From contig JAJCXO010000145.1 of the NCBI GenBank assembly GCA_029263395.1, forward strand, positions 1 to 45,476: a DNA stretch of 45,476 nucleotides. The letters run 5' to 3'. Below are positions 1-8,316 of this stretch, one piece after another. The DNA comes from Acidobacteriota bacterium (lineage in GTDB: Bacteria > Acidobacteriota > Thermoanaerobaculia > Multivoradales > J023). Positions within the stretch are counted from its first letter, which is position 1. Each line of letters opens with the position of its first letter. Made by a program: the position numbers and the translations under genes. The notes beneath the pieces are model-generated. The model was not told the origin of the DNA and searched no databases. It saw only the letters and a program-made list of their open reading frames with translations.

Positions 1-1
1 C

Positions 2-1414
2 TTCGTGGACAATGTCTTTGGACGGCCCCGTGACCGTGAGCAGGTGCTGGAGGCTATGGCGGAGACGGTTCGCACCTTAGGACCCGACGATCAGATGATG
101 ATCGTCAGTTACGATGGTCGTCGTCTGGTCAAAGCGGGCGACTGGTCGAGCTCTCCAGAGGTGCTCGAAGAGAATTTCCGGCAAGCGCAGTTGGCTCCAT
201 CCCTCGGTCTTCGACGCCTCGCCGAGTTGAGCAAACTCGATCGCCAGCAAGACTCGGAGAAAGCGGGCTTGATCGGCGAAAGCGACTCGTTCAACGCAGA
301 ACATTTCATCCGTGACGTCAGCGGCAACATGAAGCGGACGATGCAAGCGGCAACTTCTGCGCTGCGAGGTTTCGCCGATGCTCCGGGTCGCAAAGTGATG
401 CTTTTGACTTCTGGTGGTTGGCCACGAGACCCGTCGGTGTATGCGGTTGGTTTCAATCCAGAAATGCGTAGCCGGACACATCTCAGTTTTCCGACCGATG
501 CCTTCGATGAGTTGATCGGAACGGCGAATCGTATCGGCTACACGCTTTATCCAATCGATATTCCTGGCAATGAAGTCGGAGTGCGTAGTGCCGGCGCCGA
601 TCGACGGGGCAGCCACATCGCAGGCGTTACCGACGGTCTTGGCCAGAATGTTCTGGTTCGAACGGGAGCGATGCGCACCGGGCGCCCACCGGTGTTGCCG
701 ACCGAGTTGGCTGAAATATCGGATGTGCTGAATGGAGGAATCGGCATCGATAACGCGACCAATCGCGAAATCGAGAGTGAAGCGACCTTGGTTGAGCTCG
801 CCAAGCAGACGGGGGGCCGGGCGTTGATCAACGGTAAAGGACTCCAGGCGATCCAGGAAGTGATGGCCGATACGGCATCGTATTACTGGCTGGGTTTCAC
901 TCGCGATCGTCAGCACGATAATCGTGAACATACGATCGAGATTGTGGTCTCGCGACCTGGTGCCAAGGTTCGGAGTCGCCGCAGCATCCGGGACATGTCA
1001 CGTCAACACGAAGTGGCGATGAAGGTCGAGAGTAACCTGGTGTTCGAGTCCGAACTGGGCAGAGAATTGCTGCAGGTGGAACTCGGCAAGCCACGGATCC
1101 GGCGGCGGATTCAGCAGCCGGTGACCGTGCGTGTGCCACTCGACCACATCGTTATGTTGCCGGCCGCCAATAGCTACAGCGGGCGTCTGGAGTTGCAGGT
1201 GGCAGCGATCGACGAAAGCGGCGCCCGATCCGTGTTACCTTCGATCCCAGTGCCGATCTCGGGCTCGCAGGCACCACTGCCCGGGCAAGTGGCGGTGGTC
1301 GACGTTGTGCTGCAATTGAGAAACGCTCAGCAGAAACTGCTGCTGGCACTGCATGACCTCGTCGGTGACGCAGTCTTGACCACCACCATCGACTATCAGC
1401 CGCCGTCCGAATAA
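2..1414 (+). CDS. VWFA-domain protein of the acidobacterial type (5' end outside window)
   Basis: The reading frame is open at the left edge and begins inside a von Willebrand factor A domain (FVDNVFGRPRDREQVLEAM), so the start and signal peptide lie outside the window. Further A-domain landmarks are DDQMMIVSYDGR and GRKVMLLTSGGWPRDP. Near the C-terminus YYWLGFTRD is followed by a stretch ending RPGAKVRSRRSIRDMS, which matches the tail seen in the family known as the VWFA-related acidobacterial domain. Such proteins are usually exported and of unknown substrate. The last ~120 residues look like a beta-rich accessory region. The family call is from pattern recognition; the role is unknown. Confidence 0.75.
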   Translation, partial: FVDNVFGRPRDREQVLEAMAETVRTLGPDDQMMIVSYDGRRLVKAGDWSSSPEVLEENFRQAQLAPSLGLRRLAELSKLDRQQDSEKAGLIGESDSFNAEHFIRDVSGNMKRTMQAATSALRGFADAPGRKVMLLTSGGWPRDPSVYAVGFNPEMRSRTHLSFPTDAFDELIGTANRIGYTLYPIDIPGNEVGVRSAGADRRGSHIAGVTDGLGQNVLVRTGAMRTGRPPVLPTELAEISDVLNGGIGIDNATNREIESEATLVELAKQTGGRALINGKGLQAIQEVMADTASYYWLGFTRDRQHDNREHTIEIVVSRPGAKVRSRRSIRDMSRQHEVAMKVESNLVFESELGRELLQVELGKPRIRRRIQQPVTVRVPLDHIVMLPAANSYSGRLELQVAAIDESGARSVLPSIPVPISGSQAPLPGQVAVVDVVLQLRNAQQKLLLALHDLVGDAVLTTTIDYQPPSE

Positions 1415-1475
1415 GCCAGCCGGAATCTTCTTCTATACCCTGGATGGATCCGGGGCACCGTGATAGGAGAAGGGC

Positions 1476-2885
1476 ATGGAGCTCGCCAGATCCAAGGCCC
1501 CGAGACGAGACCGTCGCTGGAGGAGACGGCCCTTTGTTGTTCTGCTGCTCGCTGTGCTGGTGATCGTCGGGATACCGATGGCTGACTACCTCAGCCTCTA
1601 CCTGGACAATCCAGTACGTCCATCCCTACGATCACACCAGACCTGGATGGCGGTGCCCAAGATGGCGTTGGCGATTCCGGCCTATTACCGCGACGCGGCA
1701 GGCCGCGGGCCTGACATCGAGACAATTGAACTCGAAGTCGAGGCGAGGGAGCTACAAACCATTGTCGACAAGCGGGCCAACGCCTTGCGGGTTGGCGTCT
1801 TGTTTTCGTCGCGTCAAGATCTGGTCCCAGCAGTCCTTCGTCATCGGGGCCGAGCCCTCGGCGTGCAGATTCGACTCAAAGGTGATCTGAGGGATCATTG
1901 GGCTGGGAGTCGATGGTCATTGCGAGTCGAAGTTGATGACGATGGCCGAGGCGAAGGTGTGCTCGGCATGCGACGCTTCTCATTGCACGCCCCCTGGGCC
2001 CGTGGATTTCATCGCGAGCCATTGTTTCTTGATGTGTTGCGCTCCTACGGCTTCCTGGCGCCACGGGCAGACATCGTTGAGGTCTCCCTCAACGGACGCC
2101 AGCTTGGACTGATGGAGATCGAAGGGCATGTTGGGTCTGACCTGCTGAGTCAGACCTCCCGTCCAGCCGGAGTCTTCCTGAAACTCGACGAAGATCGACT
2201 ATGGCGTGAGTGGGTTGCCACCGCGGAAGAATTGGGGGTTCCCTGGTCGATCAACACACCGAAGCCTGAGGACGCCAACAATTGGCGCAAGGCACCGATC
2301 GACGCCTTCGAGAGCAAAGCTATCCGCGCCTCGGAGCCGCTCTCACGAAATCTAACCCGAGCCACTGAGCTGCTGCAAGGGGTGATGGACAACCGCCTGC
2401 CACCCTCCCAGGTGTTCGACGCCGAACGCTGGGGAGCCTACCTTGCCCACTGTGAGATCTTTGGTGCCACCCATATGGTGTTGTGGAACAATCTGCGTTT
2501 CTACTTCGATCCCACCACCGACCGACTCGAACCGGTGGCGTTCGACACCGGCGTCTTGCCGGAGCGCCAGCGTCAACCGCTTGCAACAGGAGTGAGTCTG
2601 GATTGTGTGGGTGGAGAGCTGGCTTTCACCACCAGTCTGGTGGCGGATCCTGTGATCCGCTCCGCTGTCATGCGAGCTCTGCGCAATCTCGACGACCAAG
2701 TGCACGGTGAAGACCTCGAAGATCTTCTGAAGCAGCGCGAAGCTCGTTATCTCGGTGCACTCCACACCGAGTATCCATGGCTAGAATCCTTCGATCTGGA
2801 AGCCGTCCGGCGTCGAGCTGCGGAGTTGCGGCGGGTCAACGAGGGCAATCTCGAGGATCTGGTTCGAGTCCGACTTGATCGCTGA
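1476..2885 (+). CDS. CotH-like (spore-coat-kinase fold) membrane-anchored protein
   Basis: 469 residues. An Arg-rich N-terminus precedes one membrane segment (about 20-38), so most of the protein probably lies outside the cytoplasmic membrane. CotH-family landmarks are QIRLKGDLRDHW (about 131-142), a 'lNGrqlGLMEIEG' strand (about 205-217), and LWNNLRFYFDPTTDRLEPVAFD (about 338-358), matching the family pattern of a short Asn/Tyr segment followed by an Asp-containing metal site. CotH proteins are atypical protein kinases in Bacillus, but bacterial homologues vary widely and the substrate here is unknown. A GGAGA ribosome site sits 6 bases before the ATG. It follows the VWFA gene by 61 bp and may be co-transcribed. 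Confidence 0.75.
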   Translation: MELARSKAPRRDRRWRRRPFVVLLLAVLVIVGIPMADYLSLYLDNPVRPSLRSHQTWMAVPKMALAIPAYYRDAAGRGPDIETIELEVEARELQTIVDKRANALRVGVLFSSRQDLVPAVLRHRGRALGVQIRLKGDLRDHWAGSRWSLRVEVDDDGRGEGVLGMRRFSLHAPWARGFHREPLFLDVLRSYGFLAPRADIVEVSLNGRQLGLMEIEGHVGSDLLSQTSRPAGVFLKLDEDRLWREWVATAEELGVPWSINTPKPEDANNWRKAPIDAFESKAIRASEPLSRNLTRATELLQGVMDNRLPPSQVFDAERWGAYLAHCEIFGATHMVLWNNLRFYFDPTTDRLEPVAFDTGVLPERQRQPLATGVSLDCVGGELAFTTSLVADPVIRSAVMRALRNLDDQVHGEDLEDLLKQREARYLGALHTEYPWLESFDLEAVRRRAAELRRVNEGNLEDLVRVRLDR

Positions 2886-2901
2886 CTGATGACTCCGTGA
2901 T

Positions 2902-3432
2902 CTAATCACCCTTGAAGCGACGCATCACTGTCCGTTTGTCGTTGTAAGACGACCGTACATCGATGTACTCGCGATGGCTAAAACCAAGCTCGTCAGCGAT
3001 CTGCCGGATCTGCGCTTCTTCGGTGCTGGTAATCTCGTCGTCGGCCGCCGAGACGCCAAACAGGCAGTGGAGTAGCTCGATACGCTGGGTGCGGGTCGAC
3101 AGCCGTTTGAGTTCTTGGGCGACCTGAAAGTTTTCGGTCCCGCCAAACAGCCGGTTCTGACTCTTGGCGATCTCGACGATCAGAATCGCTTGGTCCTCGG
3201 GTAAATCTCCGAAGCCTTGGACAATCTCCTCCATCTTCTGAGTCTCCTCCGCGCTGATGTCGAGATCAGCGTTGGCGACTCGGCTGAGGAGGTAGGCGAA
3301 CGCGGCAACAAATTGCGCACGTTCGCCATCCATCGCATCCAAAGCTTGGACGATCTTGCGGACGGTCGCTGTCTCCCCACCTTGCCGTGTATCTCGGCTG
3401 CGGCTGCGGAAGAGGTCGAGCAGGGATTTCAT
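2902..3432 (-). CDS. TerB-like tellurite-resistance/co-chaperone-type helical protein
   Basis: 176 residues, all-helical in character, with two acidic stretches typical of TerB folds: ANADLDISAEE (about 53-63) and SAADDEITSTEE (about 128-139), each resembling the metal-binding 'aDG.is..E' loops of TerB and DjlA N-domains. No J domain and no signal peptide are seen. The start is supported by GAGGTGA seven bases upstream. It lies 49 bp downstream of infC on the same strand and is probably co-transcribed with it, replacing the rpmI-rplT genes usually found there. The function in this context is unknown; the fold call is moderately sure. Confidence 0.65.
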   Translation of the reverse strand: MKSLLDLFRSRSRDTRQGGETATVRKIVQALDAMDGERAQFVAAFAYLLSRVANADLDISAEETQKMEEIVQGFGDLPEDQAILIVEIAKSQNRLFGGTENFQVAQELKRLSTRTQRIELLHCLFGVSAADDEITSTEEAQIRQIADELGFSHREYIDVRSSYNDKRTVMRRFKGD

Positions 3433-3481
3433 GGGATCTCACCTCGTGACGGGCGACGAACGAGCGCCGCTTCGCGGATCG

Positions 3482-4027
3482 TCACGGCGTCTGCGTGATC
3501 GGACTGAGAATCATCGTCATCTGTCGCCCTTCCAGACGTGAGCGGTTGTCGACCACGGCGATCTCTTGGGTTGCCTCGGTGATTTTGTCGAGGATCTGGA
3601 TACCGAGCTCCGGCCGTCGTAGCTGACGGTAGCGGAAGAACACGGTGACTTTGACCTTCTTGCCGCCCTTGAGGAATTTGATGGCTCGATTGAGCTTAAT
3701 GTTGAAGTCATTGTCGCCGATGGTAGGCCGAAACTTGACTTCCTTGACCTCAATGACCACCGTCTTCTTGCGTGACTCGCGGGCCTTTTTGTCTCGGTCA
3801 AACTTGACCTTGCCCCAGTCCATCACTTTGACGACGGGTGGATCAGCTTTTTCACCAACCTCGACCAGATCGAGGTTCTGCTCACGGGCTCGGGATTTGG
3901 CCTGCTCTAATTGCACGATACCAACTTGGGTACCGTCGGCGTCGATCAGGCGGACAGGACTCTTGCGGATGCGATCGTTGACACGGGGTTCGTTGGTGTC
4001 CCGCATCGGTCTGAATGGCTTACGAAT
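3482..4027 (-). CDS. infC: Translation initiation factor IF-3
   Basis: 181 residues when started at ATT (4027..4025). IF-3 binds the 30S subunit and proofreads the initiation codon. The N-domain carries EPRVNDRIR and VRLIDADGTQVGIVQLEQA, the linker region has DPPVVKVMDWGK, and the C-domain has the Lys-rich FLKGGKKVKVTVFFRYRQ segment followed by the usual C-terminal alpha/beta part. The first ATG in frame (4006..4004) lacks a ribosome site, whereas AAGGAGGT stands four bases before the in-frame ATT. IF-3 genes of many bacteria use AUU or another rare start for autoregulation, so ATT is preferred here. The rpmI and rplT genes that normally follow are absent; a TerB-like gene follows instead. 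Confidence 0.95.
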   Translation of the reverse strand: MRKPFRPMRDTNEPRVNDRIRKSPVRLIDADGTQVGIVQLEQAKSRAREQNLDLVEVGEKADPPVVKVMDWGKVKFDRDKKARESRKKTVVIEVKEVKFRPTIGDNDFNIKLNRAIKFLKGGKKVKVTVFFRYRQLRRPELGIQILDKITEATQEIAVVDNRSRLEGRQMTMILSPITQTP

Positions 4028-4039
4028 GGGTACCTCCTT
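4025..4039 (-). promoter_or_regulatory. Non-canonical ATT start and strong Shine-Dalgarno of infC
   Basis: On the minus strand AAGGAGGT (4039..4032) is followed after four bases by ATT (4027..4025), in frame with IF-3 seven codons before the first ATG. This is the arrangement used for IF-3 autoregulation: IF-3 discriminates against non-AUG/GUG/UUG starts, so excess IF-3 represses its own translation. Regulation itself is inferred from the family; the sequence arrangement is directly visible. Confidence 0.85.
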
Positions 4040-4345
4040 CTCGTCGCCATCTAGCGGGGCTGTTCGACCGAGCGGTGTGCACGGCGTTACATGTTGCTAG
4101 GCGCGAGATACGATTGTAGGGTGGCGAGAGTGAGTGCTCGAACGGAGCCCAGGACAACAACGTGTTGGTCTGGTTCTTCTGCCACCGAAAGATTCCCTCA
4201 GACGAGCCACACCAGTCCGCGAAGCGGGAGTGCCTGCCAGGGGGTGTTAAGGTGGGGTTTAAGGCGACGTGTTGTCGCTTCGAGCATGATCTCTCGAGCA
4301 TCTGGTCAGAGAGTTTAGCAGGAAAGCGACGGTGCGCGACGTTCT
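4028..4345. other. 318-bp spacer upstream of infC
   Basis: No gene is supported here. It separates the stop of the S9 peptidase from infC and would hold the infC leader and promoter. A TACAAT hexamer on the minus strand (4118..4113) could be a -10 box, but the matching -35 position reads TCGAGC, which is weak. No tRNA-like fold or clear terminator was seen. Confidence 0.4.
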
Positions 4346-6994
4346 TCATGGCCCGAGATGGGTCTCGAAGAGCTTGAAAATGCGTCGATACTCGTTCAAC
4401 CAGCTCGAGGGCTCCCGAAATCCGTGCGGCTCGATCGGAAAGATTGCCACTTCCCAGTCCTCTTTTTCGAGCTCGATCAGCCGTTGAGCCAACCTAACAG
4501 TGTCTTGGAAAAAGACATTGTCATCTTGCATCGGAGCACAGATCAGGAGGGGCTTATCGAGCCCCTCGGCGAACTCGATAGGGGAGCTTCGCTGGTAAGC
4601 CTCTGGATCGATGGCGGGCGTATTGAGGATGTTCGAGGTATAAGGGTGGTTGTAGTGGGCCCAATCAGTGACCGGCCGCAGTGCCGCTCCACAAGCAAAG
4701 AGATCGGGGTCTTTGAACAGGGCCATCATGGTCATGAAGCCGCCGTAGGAACCACCATAGACGCCGATCTTCTGGCGGTCGATACTGTGTTCAGAGGTTA
4801 GCCAAGCCACGCCGTCTTGCAGATCCTCGAGCTCCGGCGTTCCCATTTGGCGATAGATGGCAGTCCGCCATTCGGCGCCGTAACCTGCCGAGGCGCGGTA
4901 GTCCATGTCGAGTACCGCATAACCTCGTTGGCTGAGGAAAGTGTGGAACATGAACTCCCGGAAGTAACCTGACCAACCATGGTGGGCATTCTGCAGGTAT
5001 CCGGCGCCGTGGACAAAAACCACGGCCGGACGATGGCCGGTTGCAGGGGCCGTCCCCTGGGCAGGATAGAAACGGGAGTAGATCGGTCGCGATTGGTGGG
5101 TCGAAGGAATCTCGACGATCTCGGGCGCAACCCAAGGTAACGCACTGAAACGTTCGTTGACGGTGTGGGTCAATCGACGAGCCTCGGCGCCTGGCTGGGC
5201 CGGCTGTAGATAAAGCTCTGGCGGACGGGTGATCGACGAGTGGCGTAGCAGCAGCGTTTCGCCGTCGGGCGACAGCTCGAAGGAACTGCGACCGCCAAGC
5301 GCTGTCAGCTGTTCGATCCGTCCGCTGGCGATGTCGACTCGATAAGTCTCATAGATCCCAGGTTGATCGACGTTGGCGGTGTAATAAACCTGAGTCTCAT
5401 CAGGACTCAGCACAACGTCGGACACGACATAGTCGCCGTCGGTGAGCCGTTGGGTGCCGCCGTCGCTGAGGGTTTTGTCACCCAGGGTGTAGAGATACAG
5501 CTGGGAGTAGCCGCTTTCCTCGGACAGGAAGTAAAACCGTCGGCTATCCGAGAGCCAGCCGAATTCGTTGAAGCTCCAGTTGATCCAGGCTTCATTTGTC
5601 AGACGGTGAACGGGGGCCAGGCTTGGGTTGTTGACGTCGACCAAGGCTAGCCAGCGATCTTTGTTGTCGTAGGAGTGTGCTTGGACTATCAGCTGCTGTC
5701 CGTCCGGACTCCAGGCCGGTGGCAGCTCAAAAATGATGTCGCGAAGGACGGGCTTCGTGTCCTTGTTGTCCTCAGCACCCTTGTCGTCCTCGCTGTCTGG
5801 TGAGTCCGAGTCTTGATCCTCAGTCTCCGCGGCCGCATCTCGGTTTGTTTGGCGTGCCTGCTCACGTAACTCTGCCAAGGGATCGTCGGCAATACCGGGA
5901 AGCACCGAAAGATCCAACTCGTGGACTTCGTGGGCGTCGAGGTCGAGATAAATCAGGCGCTGGCCGACGTTGCGAGCGGTGCCCACTTTGGGGCGGACTT
6001 CATGGGTGGCGACGTAGCCTGTGTCGGTCACCCAGTCTGGCATCTGGTCTTGGCGTCCGAGCTCACGCTTCTTGTCGGCGACCACGAGTAACATGCCATC
6101 ACCGGCCGGAGACAGAGTGGATCCGAGAATCTCTAGATCTTCGCCCAGGTAGAAAGGCAGCGGAGGACGAGTCGGATCCTCGGATTGTTCGTGCTGTTCT
6201 TGTTCGCGCTCGAGTTCCGCGTCGTGTTTGCGCTGCTTGACGATGTCGAAGAGGCGCAATTGTTGGGACGCGAGGAACTTGTCCTTGTTCTTGGTGTCGT
6301 CGTCTGCTGGATCTCTGGTCAGCCGAAGGTCGGCTGCTTGCACCTCGAGGCCGTTGTCGAGTGATCTCACGAAAACCGCGTTGCCGCGGCGGAACATGAC
6401 CTGACGACCATCAGCCATGAACCGTGCGTCGGTTTCTTCCGCGGCGGTCCGGGTGAGCTGAGTGACGGCGCCGGTTGTGAGGTGCTTCACATAAATATCG
6501 CCCCGGCGCGAGTACGTCTTGTGAGTTCGATCGGGACTCAGCTGGCCATCCTCGATATCAGTCGCTCCACGATCCTGATCAGCGACAACGGTCTGTGTGC
6601 CAGTCGTCAGATCGATCCGGATCAAGTCGCGTCGTTTTTCGCCGGCCCGTTTCTGCTCGAAATAGACTGCCTGGTTATCGTCCGACCAGTAGGGGTCGGT
6701 CGGCGCGTTCCCGATCCAGTCGGGATCGGACATGATGAGTTCGAGGGTGATCGGCTCGCCGATCACCTCAGAGGAGGCAGTGATCGGCTCGCTGATCGCG
6801 TCAGCAGCTTGGTGGGCGGTGACGGCTCGGGTTGTGTCGTCCGCCGAGAGGGAAACTGCGCAGAGGGCGAGGGTGATCGAGCTGTACAGTACCGAACGAC
6901 AGAGCATCGAACAGGGTATCGAACGACAGGGTATCGATTGGGCCAGTACCGAAGAGGACGTGTAAATCTGGACGGCGCTTCGTCCCTCAGCCAT
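4346..6994 (-). CDS. Secreted S9 (dipeptidyl/prolyl oligopeptidase) family peptidase
   Basis: 882 residues. The N-terminus has a hydrophobic export signal (VLYSSITLALCAVSLSA) and then a beta-propeller region with several PD40-type strands (LSPDRTHKTYSR, AWSPDGQQLIV, LSPDETQVYYT, LSPDGETLLLR). The C-terminal alpha/beta-hydrolase domain contains the nucleophile motif GGSYGGF (Ser about 749), MQDDNV (Asp about 824) and EPHGF (His about 857), so the Ser-Asp-His triad appears intact. It probably cleaves peptides in the periplasm or outside. An acidic low-complexity insert (about 395-420) interrupts the propeller. The ATG at 6994 overlaps the preceding lipoprotein stop by 8 bp (coupling likely); an ATG at 6907 would give a more ordinary signal peptide. 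Neither has a good ribosome site. Confidence 0.85.
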   Translation of the reverse strand: MAEGRSAVQIYTSSSVLAQSIPCRSIPCSMLCRSVLYSSITLALCAVSLSADDTTRAVTAHQAADAISEPITASSEVIGEPITLELIMSDPDWIGNAPTDPYWSDDNQAVYFEQKRAGEKRRDLIRIDLTTGTQTVVADQDRGATDIEDGQLSPDRTHKTYSRRGDIYVKHLTTGAVTQLTRTAAEETDARFMADGRQVMFRRGNAVFVRSLDNGLEVQAADLRLTRDPADDDTKNKDKFLASQQLRLFDIVKQRKHDAELEREQEQHEQSEDPTRPPLPFYLGEDLEILGSTLSPAGDGMLLVVADKKRELGRQDQMPDWVTDTGYVATHEVRPKVGTARNVGQRLIYLDLDAHEVHELDLSVLPGIADDPLAELREQARQTNRDAAAETEDQDSDSPDSEDDKGAEDNKDTKPVLRDIIFELPPAWSPDGQQLIVQAHSYDNKDRWLALVDVNNPSLAPVHRLTNEAWINWSFNEFGWLSDSRRFYFLSEESGYSQLYLYTLGDKTLSDGGTQRLTDGDYVVSDVVLSPDETQVYYTANVDQPGIYETYRVDIASGRIEQLTALGGRSSFELSPDGETLLLRHSSITRPPELYLQPAQPGAEARRLTHTVNERFSALPWVAPEIVEIPSTHQSRPIYSRFYPAQGTAPATGHRPAVVFVHGAGYLQNAHHGWSGYFREFMFHTFLSQRGYAVLDMDYRASAGYGAEWRTAIYRQMGTPELEDLQDGVAWLTSEHSIDRQKIGVYGGSYGGFMTMMALFKDPDLFACGAALRPVTDWAHYNHPYTSNILNTPAIDPEAYQRSSPIEFAEGLDKPLLICAPMQDDNVFFQDTVRLAQRLIELEKEDWEVAIFPIEPHGFREPSSWLNEYRRIFKLFETHLGP
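6893..6949. repeat. 15/12-bp tandem repeat at the S9 peptidase N-terminus
   Basis: Four tandem units starting CGA, of lengths 15, 12, 15 and 15 bp; the first three read CGAACGACAGAGCAT, CGAACAGGGTAT and CGAACGACAGGGTAT. Read on the minus strand in frame they give the peptide series SVLAQ-SIPCR-SIPC-SMLCR-SVLYS just before or inside the signal peptide. The period is a whole number of codons. Confidence 0.8.
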
Positions 6995-7655
6995 TGGGTG
7001 TGGCGCTTTTTAGCATGTTGATGAACGCGTCCCGCTCGGTCGCCAGTGTGGCGGCAGGTCCAGTGGCCTTGAAGAACCATGGGCCTTGCTGGCCTTCGAC
7101 GACCGCTGCCAGGAGTCTGGAACCGGGCTGAGGAGCCGTCGGGCCGGTGCCCATCGTGCTGGGTTTGAGGGTGCCCATGGCATCAACCCAAGTGATGGTG
7201 AAGTCGCCGTGGCTAAAGGATTCTCGTTGAGGCTCGGCTTCGAGCTCCACTTGGCCTAACCAGCGCTGTAGATTGGGCTCGACACCGCCGCCACCACCGG
7301 GGCCAAAATAGAAGACGGCGAGTTGTCCCCCGCCAGTTTCTCCGCCGGGGATCTTTGCTTGGGCCAGCCGCATGCTCGAACTCGGAGGCTCCGCTCTCCA
7401 AGTTGCAGGCAAGGTGAAGTTCGCTCCTGGCGCAGAGATGGCTGCGCCGCTGCGTCGATCACGCGAGGTAATCGGCGCAAAACCTGGTGGCGTCTGATCG
7501 CCGGCTGCGGGCGTAGGCTCTGCGCTCGGTTGGGGGGAAGCTGCCGTGGTGGGTGAGCTGTCCGCCGGAGGCTCCGCCGGTGCGGGTACATCGTCAGTCG
7601 AACACGCGGCCAGAATACAGGTTGCGAGAAGCACTGGGAGGATGGAATATCGCAT
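6987..7655 (-). CDS. Putative lipoprotein of unknown function
   Basis: 222 residues from the ATG at 7655. The N-terminus MRYSILPVLLATCILAACS is a lipoprotein signal with lipobox LAAC; it is followed by a Pro/Ala/Thr/Ser-rich linker (about 20-60). The rest is a compact domain with WRAEPPSSSMRLAQ and a Gly-rich turn, similar in outline to small secreted proteins of unknown function in Acidobacteriota and Planctomycetota. It probably sits on a membrane facing the periplasm. It overlaps the start of the S9 peptidase gene, so the two may form one unit. I do not recognise a defined family. Confidence 0.6.
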   Translation of the reverse strand: MRYSILPVLLATCILAACSTDDVPAPAEPPADSSPTTAASPQPSAEPTPAAGDQTPPGFAPITSRDRRSGAAISAPGANFTLPATWRAEPPSSSMRLAQAKIPGGETGGGQLAVFYFGPGGGGGVEPNLQRWLGQVELEAEPQRESFSHGDFTITWVDAMGTLKPSTMGTGPTAPQPGSRLLAAVVEGQQGPWFFKATGPAATLATERDAFINMLKSATPNG

Positions 7656-7893
7656 GATCTCTTCTTGGACAGTAGACGGGGTGTTGGTCGTCGAGCCGAA
7701 CGCTAAGAAGCCACAATCGAGCAGATCTGTCAATACCAGCAAAATCAACCTTGGAGAGTATCGGAGAAGGACGGTACATTGGAAGGTGACGCAGGGCAAG
7801 AAGCGCAGTGCAGGCGAAGAAGAGCAATACAGATGAAGAAGCGTGGTGCGCTGCAGACAACGCGCTTCGAGGTGCGGTGTAGACTAGCTAGCC

Positions 7894-7912
7894 GCGAAGC
7901 GAGGGGCTTCGC
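7894..7912. promoter_or_regulatory. Hairpin in the ytxJ upstream region
   Basis: A perfect 7-bp inverted repeat, GCGAAGC / GCTTCGC with a 5-base loop, lies 26 bp before the ytxJ ATG and 11 bp before its ribosome site. It is not followed by a T-run, so a 5'-UTR structure is as likely as a terminator. The rest of the 283-bp spacer between the divergent lipoprotein gene and ytxJ shows nothing else I can name. Confidence 0.4.
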
Positions 7913-7938
7913 AGTATTTATGTACCCAGGAGGTTGCC

Positions 7939-8295
7939 ATGCCCGAGTATTCACGCCTCAGTTCTGTTTCCGAGATTGACGAGCTGATGGCTAAGTCGCA
8001 CGACCAGCCGGTGGTCTTTTTCAAACACAGCTTGACCTGCCCGATCTCAACCGCCGGTTTTCAGGAATATCAGAATTTTCTGGCCGCGCAGCCTGCGGAC
8101 GACGCAACGATCTACACGTTGATCGAGATTCAAAACGCCCGCGACGTTTCCGGCGAGCTCGCGCGCCGTACCGGCGTCAAACACGAATCACCGCAAGCCT
8201 TGGTGGTGAACCATGGCGAGGTGACTTGGCACGCTAGCCATTGGTCGATCCGGGTAGACGCCTTGACAATAGCGATTGGTGGCGCGAGCGCTTGA
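7939..8295 (+). CDS. ytxJ: YtxJ-type monothiol bacilliredoxin
   Basis: 118 residues with the YtxJ/DUF2847 landmarks: FFKHSLTCPISTAGF around residues 28-42 (single Cys34 in the thioredoxin active-site position) and GVKHESPQALVVNHGEVTWHASHW at the C-terminal half, matching the family 'HeSPQ..l...g...w..SH' pattern. YtxJ is a monothiol disulfide reductase linked to bacillithiol metabolism, so the host may make bacillithiol; that is inference. AGGAGG stands seven bases before the ATG. It is convergent with the next gene with only 21 bp between the stops. Confidence 0.85.
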   Translation: MPEYSRLSSVSEIDELMAKSHDQPVVFFKHSLTCPISTAGFQEYQNFLAAQPADDATIYTLIEIQNARDVSGELARRTGVKHESPQALVVNHGEVTWHASHWSIRVDALTIAIGGASA

Positions 8296-8316
8296 TAATA
8301 AGGGAAGCCGAGGGGC

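Noticed and set aside
77-931. Long antisense open frame opposite the VWFA gene
   Set aside because: It lies wholly opposite a recognisable domain and has no own ribosome site or family features; typical shadow in GC-rich DNA.
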